A model generated the notes under the pieces. It made no database searches. It saw nothing but the letters and a program-made list of their open reading frames with translations, and was not told where the DNA came from. The position numbers were made by a program, and so were the translations under genes. A DNA stretch of 25,594 bases from Candidatus Brocadiia bacterium (lineage in GTDB: Bacteria > Planctomycetota > MHYJ01 > WSZJ01): contig JABWAY010000011.1 of NCBI GenBank assembly GCA_013360825.1, forward strand, positions 1 to 25,594, in the 5' to 3' direction. This document shows, piece after piece, positions 23,951-25,594 of the stretch; the first letter of the stretch is position 1; every line of letters starts with the position of its first letter.

Positions 23951-24955
23951 TCACCCTGTCCCCAGCGCGTCGCGTGCGGCCGCGACCGCGGCGACCTCGG
24001 CCTCCTCGAGCGACATCTGCATCGTCGCTCCCGCGGCGCGCAGGTGTCCCCCGCCGCCGAACCGGGCGCAGAGCGCCGCGGCGTCGCACGACGGTTCGCT
24101 CCGCACGCTCAGCTTGACCTCGCGCGCGGAGAGAGGGCGGAGGAGGATCGCGACCTCCACCCCGCGGATGCTCTTGACCAGCGACACGTAATTCTGGCTC
24201 TCCGTCGGCGTGATCCCCGCGTCCTCGAACATCTTCTGCGTGAGGACGACCCACGCGATGCGGCCGGTCGGGTCCGTGCGGATCGCGCGGATCGTCTCGG
24301 CGTGGAGGCGCAGTTCCGCCAGCGAGTTCGATCCCCAGATCTCGCGGTTGATGGCGCCCGGGTCCACGCCGTGCCGCTGCAGTTCGGCCGCCAGCTCGTG
24401 GGTGGCCGGGCGGGTGGAGCTGAACATGAAGCGACCGGTGTCGGTGACGATCGCGACGTACAGGCAGACGGCGATCTCCCGTGTGAGCCGCCAGCCGGCC
24501 TCGCGCGCCAGGGCGCCGATCATCTCGCCGGTCGATCCCCAGGACGGCTCGATCCAGTTGACCGCGCCGAACCTCGTGTTGGAGGCGTGGTGATCGATGT
24601 TCACGATGCGCGCCCCCGTCGGGACCGCATCCCGCATCCCCTCGATCCGGTCGAGCCCGGCCGCGTCCACGATCAGGACCGCATCGTACGGCGGCCGCGC
24701 CGCGGCGGGGGTCCCTCCGATCGCCGCAGAGCCGGGGAGAAAGGCGAGGTCCGGCGGCGTCCCCGCGTCGACGACGCACTCCGCCTCTTTCCCCTCCCCG
24801 CGCAGGAGATGCGCCAGCGCGAGCGCGCTGCCGATCGCGTCCCCGTCCGGGCGGGCGTGGGTGACGACCAGGAAACGGCGCCCGCGGCGGAGTTCCTCGA
24901 TCGCGGCGCGGAGGCCGGCGGGATCGGCGGGGGCGTCGTCGCGGGGGTGCGTCAT
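23951..24955 (-). CDS. DHH/DHHA1 phosphoesterase (NrnA-type nanoRNase / pAp phosphatase)
   Basis: A 334-residue protein, the usual length for NrnA-like DHH subfamily 1 proteins. The metal-binding motifs are His33, Asp37 and Asp39 in VVTHARPDGDAIGSA, Asp97 in LIVDAAG, the DHH triplet at 121-123 (NIDHHASNTRFG) and Asp172 in VTDTGRF. The DHHA1 substrate-binding motif is GGGGHLRAAG at 300-309. NrnA-type enzymes degrade short oligoribonucleotides and dephosphorylate pAp; cyclic-dinucleotide phosphodiesterases share the fold, so the exact substrate is not certain. The ATG at 24955 is preferred over one 27 bases upstream because a TATGAT sits 6 bases before it and no Shine-Dalgarno exists for either, suggesting a leaderless mRNA. 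It is followed by the glycosylase gene after one base. Confidence 0.9.
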   Translation of the reverse strand: MTHPRDDAPADPAGLRAAIEELRRGRRFLVVTHARPDGDAIGSALALAHLLRGEGKEAECVVDAGTPPDLAFLPGSAAIGGTPAAARPPYDAVLIVDAAGLDRIEGMRDAVPTGARIVNIDHHASNTRFGAVNWIEPSWGSTGEMIGALAREAGWRLTREIAVCLYVAIVTDTGRFMFSSTRPATHELAAELQRHGVDPGAINREIWGSNSLAELRLHAETIRAIRTDPTGRIAWVVLTQKMFEDAGITPTESQNYVSLVKSIRGVEVAILLRPLSAREVKLSVRSEPSCDAAALCARFGGGGHLRAAGATMQMSLEEAEVAAVAAARDALGTG

Positions 24956-24961
24956 CGGCGC

Positions 24962-24967
24962 ATCATA
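24962..24967 (-). promoter_or_regulatory. Candidate -10 element for a leaderless DHH gene transcript
   Basis: TATGAT on the - strand (one mismatch to consensus) ends 6 bases before the ATG at 24955. Transcription would therefore begin at or next to the A of the start codon. No -35 at 16-18 bases and no Shine-Dalgarno is seen. Confidence 0.3.
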
Positions 24968-25055
24968 GGCCCTTCCCCGCATTTTGCCGACAACCAGCGT
25001 CCACGCGGACCGGATTCCCTCCGCAGAACGGACGGGATGTTGCAGAATTGCCGGC

Positions 25056-25594
25056 ATGAAAACGACGGTGCCGATCGACATCCGCGCGCAGTTCGAGGAG
25101 GCCCTCGGGCGGGAGAAGGAAGTGTGGGCGGTGTCCAGCTCCCGCAACAGGGCGGGCGATCCCGGTGAGACCTGGGTGGTGGCGACGAAGACCCGGCTGC
25201 TCATCGGGGACCGCGGATTCGGCGGGCCGGTCTCGATCCGCGAGACCCGGCTGCGCGATGTGACGGGCGTCGAGGTCGAGGGGAGCACCTGGGGCGCGGG
25301 GCGGGCGGTCCTCACCGGGAAATCCGGCGCGATCGACCACGTCTGTTTCTCCTCGCTGGAGCGCGACGAGTGTTCCCAGCTCGGGCGGCGGATCCTGGAG
25401 AAGTCCGCCGGGATTCCGGAGGTGGAGCCGCTCGTGCTGCGGGAGCCGGGCCGGAAGAAGGCGGCGACGGAAGTGCAGGAGGTGGTCCCGCTGGCCATCC
25501 CCGCTCCGCCCCCGGCCCGCCGGCCGGCGCTTCCCCGGCGGACGGAGCGCGTCCCGTCCGGCGGCGCCTTCGACCTCTTTCTCGACCGGCCCTG
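25056..25594 (+). CDS. Partial protein with PH-like N-terminal domain (3' end outside the window)
   Basis: The frame starts at ATG 25056 and is open to the right edge (179 residues seen). Residues about 20-115 alternate strands and end in a helix (TWVVATKTRLLIGD, VSIRETRLRDVTGVEVEG, then LERDECSQLGRRILEKS), the pattern of bacterial PH (bPH-like) domains. From about 120 to the edge it is Pro/Arg/Ala-rich and probably a linker, so a further domain likely follows beyond the window. There is no signal peptide. The gene is divergent from the DHH gene with a 100-base spacer, and no clear Shine-Dalgarno is visible. Codon composition (G/C at third positions) supports coding. What the complete protein does cannot be told from this part. 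Confidence 0.65.
   Translation, partial: MKTTVPIDIRAQFEEALGREKEVWAVSSSRNRAGDPGETWVVATKTRLLIGDRGFGGPVSIRETRLRDVTGVEVEGSTWGAGRAVLTGKSGAIDHVCFSSLERDECSQLGRRILEKSAGIPEVEPLVLREPGRKKAATEVQEVVPLAIPAPPPARRPALPRRTERVPSGGAFDLFLDRP

Noticed and set aside
24983..25498. N-terminal extension of the DHH protein to 25498
   Set aside because: The added residues read antisense through the PH-like gene, whose + strand frame looks coding; DHH homology begins only near 24900.

Overview
The window is GC-rich and densely coded, with almost no spacer longer than 200 bases. It comes from a diderm (Gram-negative type) bacterium: two secretin lipoproteins, a PilM/PilN/PilO-type inner-membrane set, a lipoprotein M48 protease and several exported proteins are present. 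The combination of a LamG/keto-disaccharide-hydrolase-like (DUF1080-like) domain, proteins with helical repeats fused to secretins, a family 4 uracil-DNA glycosylase and a PilM-PilN fusion suggests a planctomycete or a relative. That assignment is inference; there is no rRNA or marker gene to settle it.

Layout. Positions 1-2574 (+ strand): the tail of an unknown protein with a jelly-roll C-terminal domain, a nitrilase-family amidohydrolase, and a beta-lactamase-fold serine hydrolase that overlaps the nitrilase by 4 bases. Positions 2623-10203 (- strand, read from right to left): a class III aminotransferase with a good promoter, an M48 lipoprotein metalloprotease ending in a terminator, then prkA, yeaH (DUF444) and spoVR, the conserved trio known as yeaG-yeaH-ycgB in E. 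coli. Positions 10291-10692 (+): a small exported protein converging on the next block.

Positions 10741-23108 (- strand) hold the most interesting region. From right to left: a PilM-PilN fusion, a PilO-like protein, a membrane-anchored fibronectin-III protein in the PilP slot, a terminator, secretin lipoprotein 1 with its own promoter, a terminator, an exported TPR protein with its own promoter, a terminator, secretin lipoprotein 2 with its own promoter, a terminator, and then a peptidoglycan amidase overlapping a HAD phosphatase. The inner-membrane proteins would form an alignment platform that connects to outer-membrane secretin rings. The TPR protein sits between the two paralogous secretins, and the amidase could open peptidoglycan for them. 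No pilus ATPase, platform protein PilC, prepilin or prepilin peptidase is in the window.

Positions 23251-24955 (- strand): a family 4 uracil-DNA glycosylase and a DHH/DHHA1 phosphoesterase (NrnA type), one base apart. At the right edge, a + strand gene with a PH-like N-terminal domain runs off the window.

Several starts are set by clear Shine-Dalgarno sites, and five - strand promoters show sigma70-like hexamers at 16-17 base spacing. Five intrinsic terminators are visible, four of them within the secretin region.
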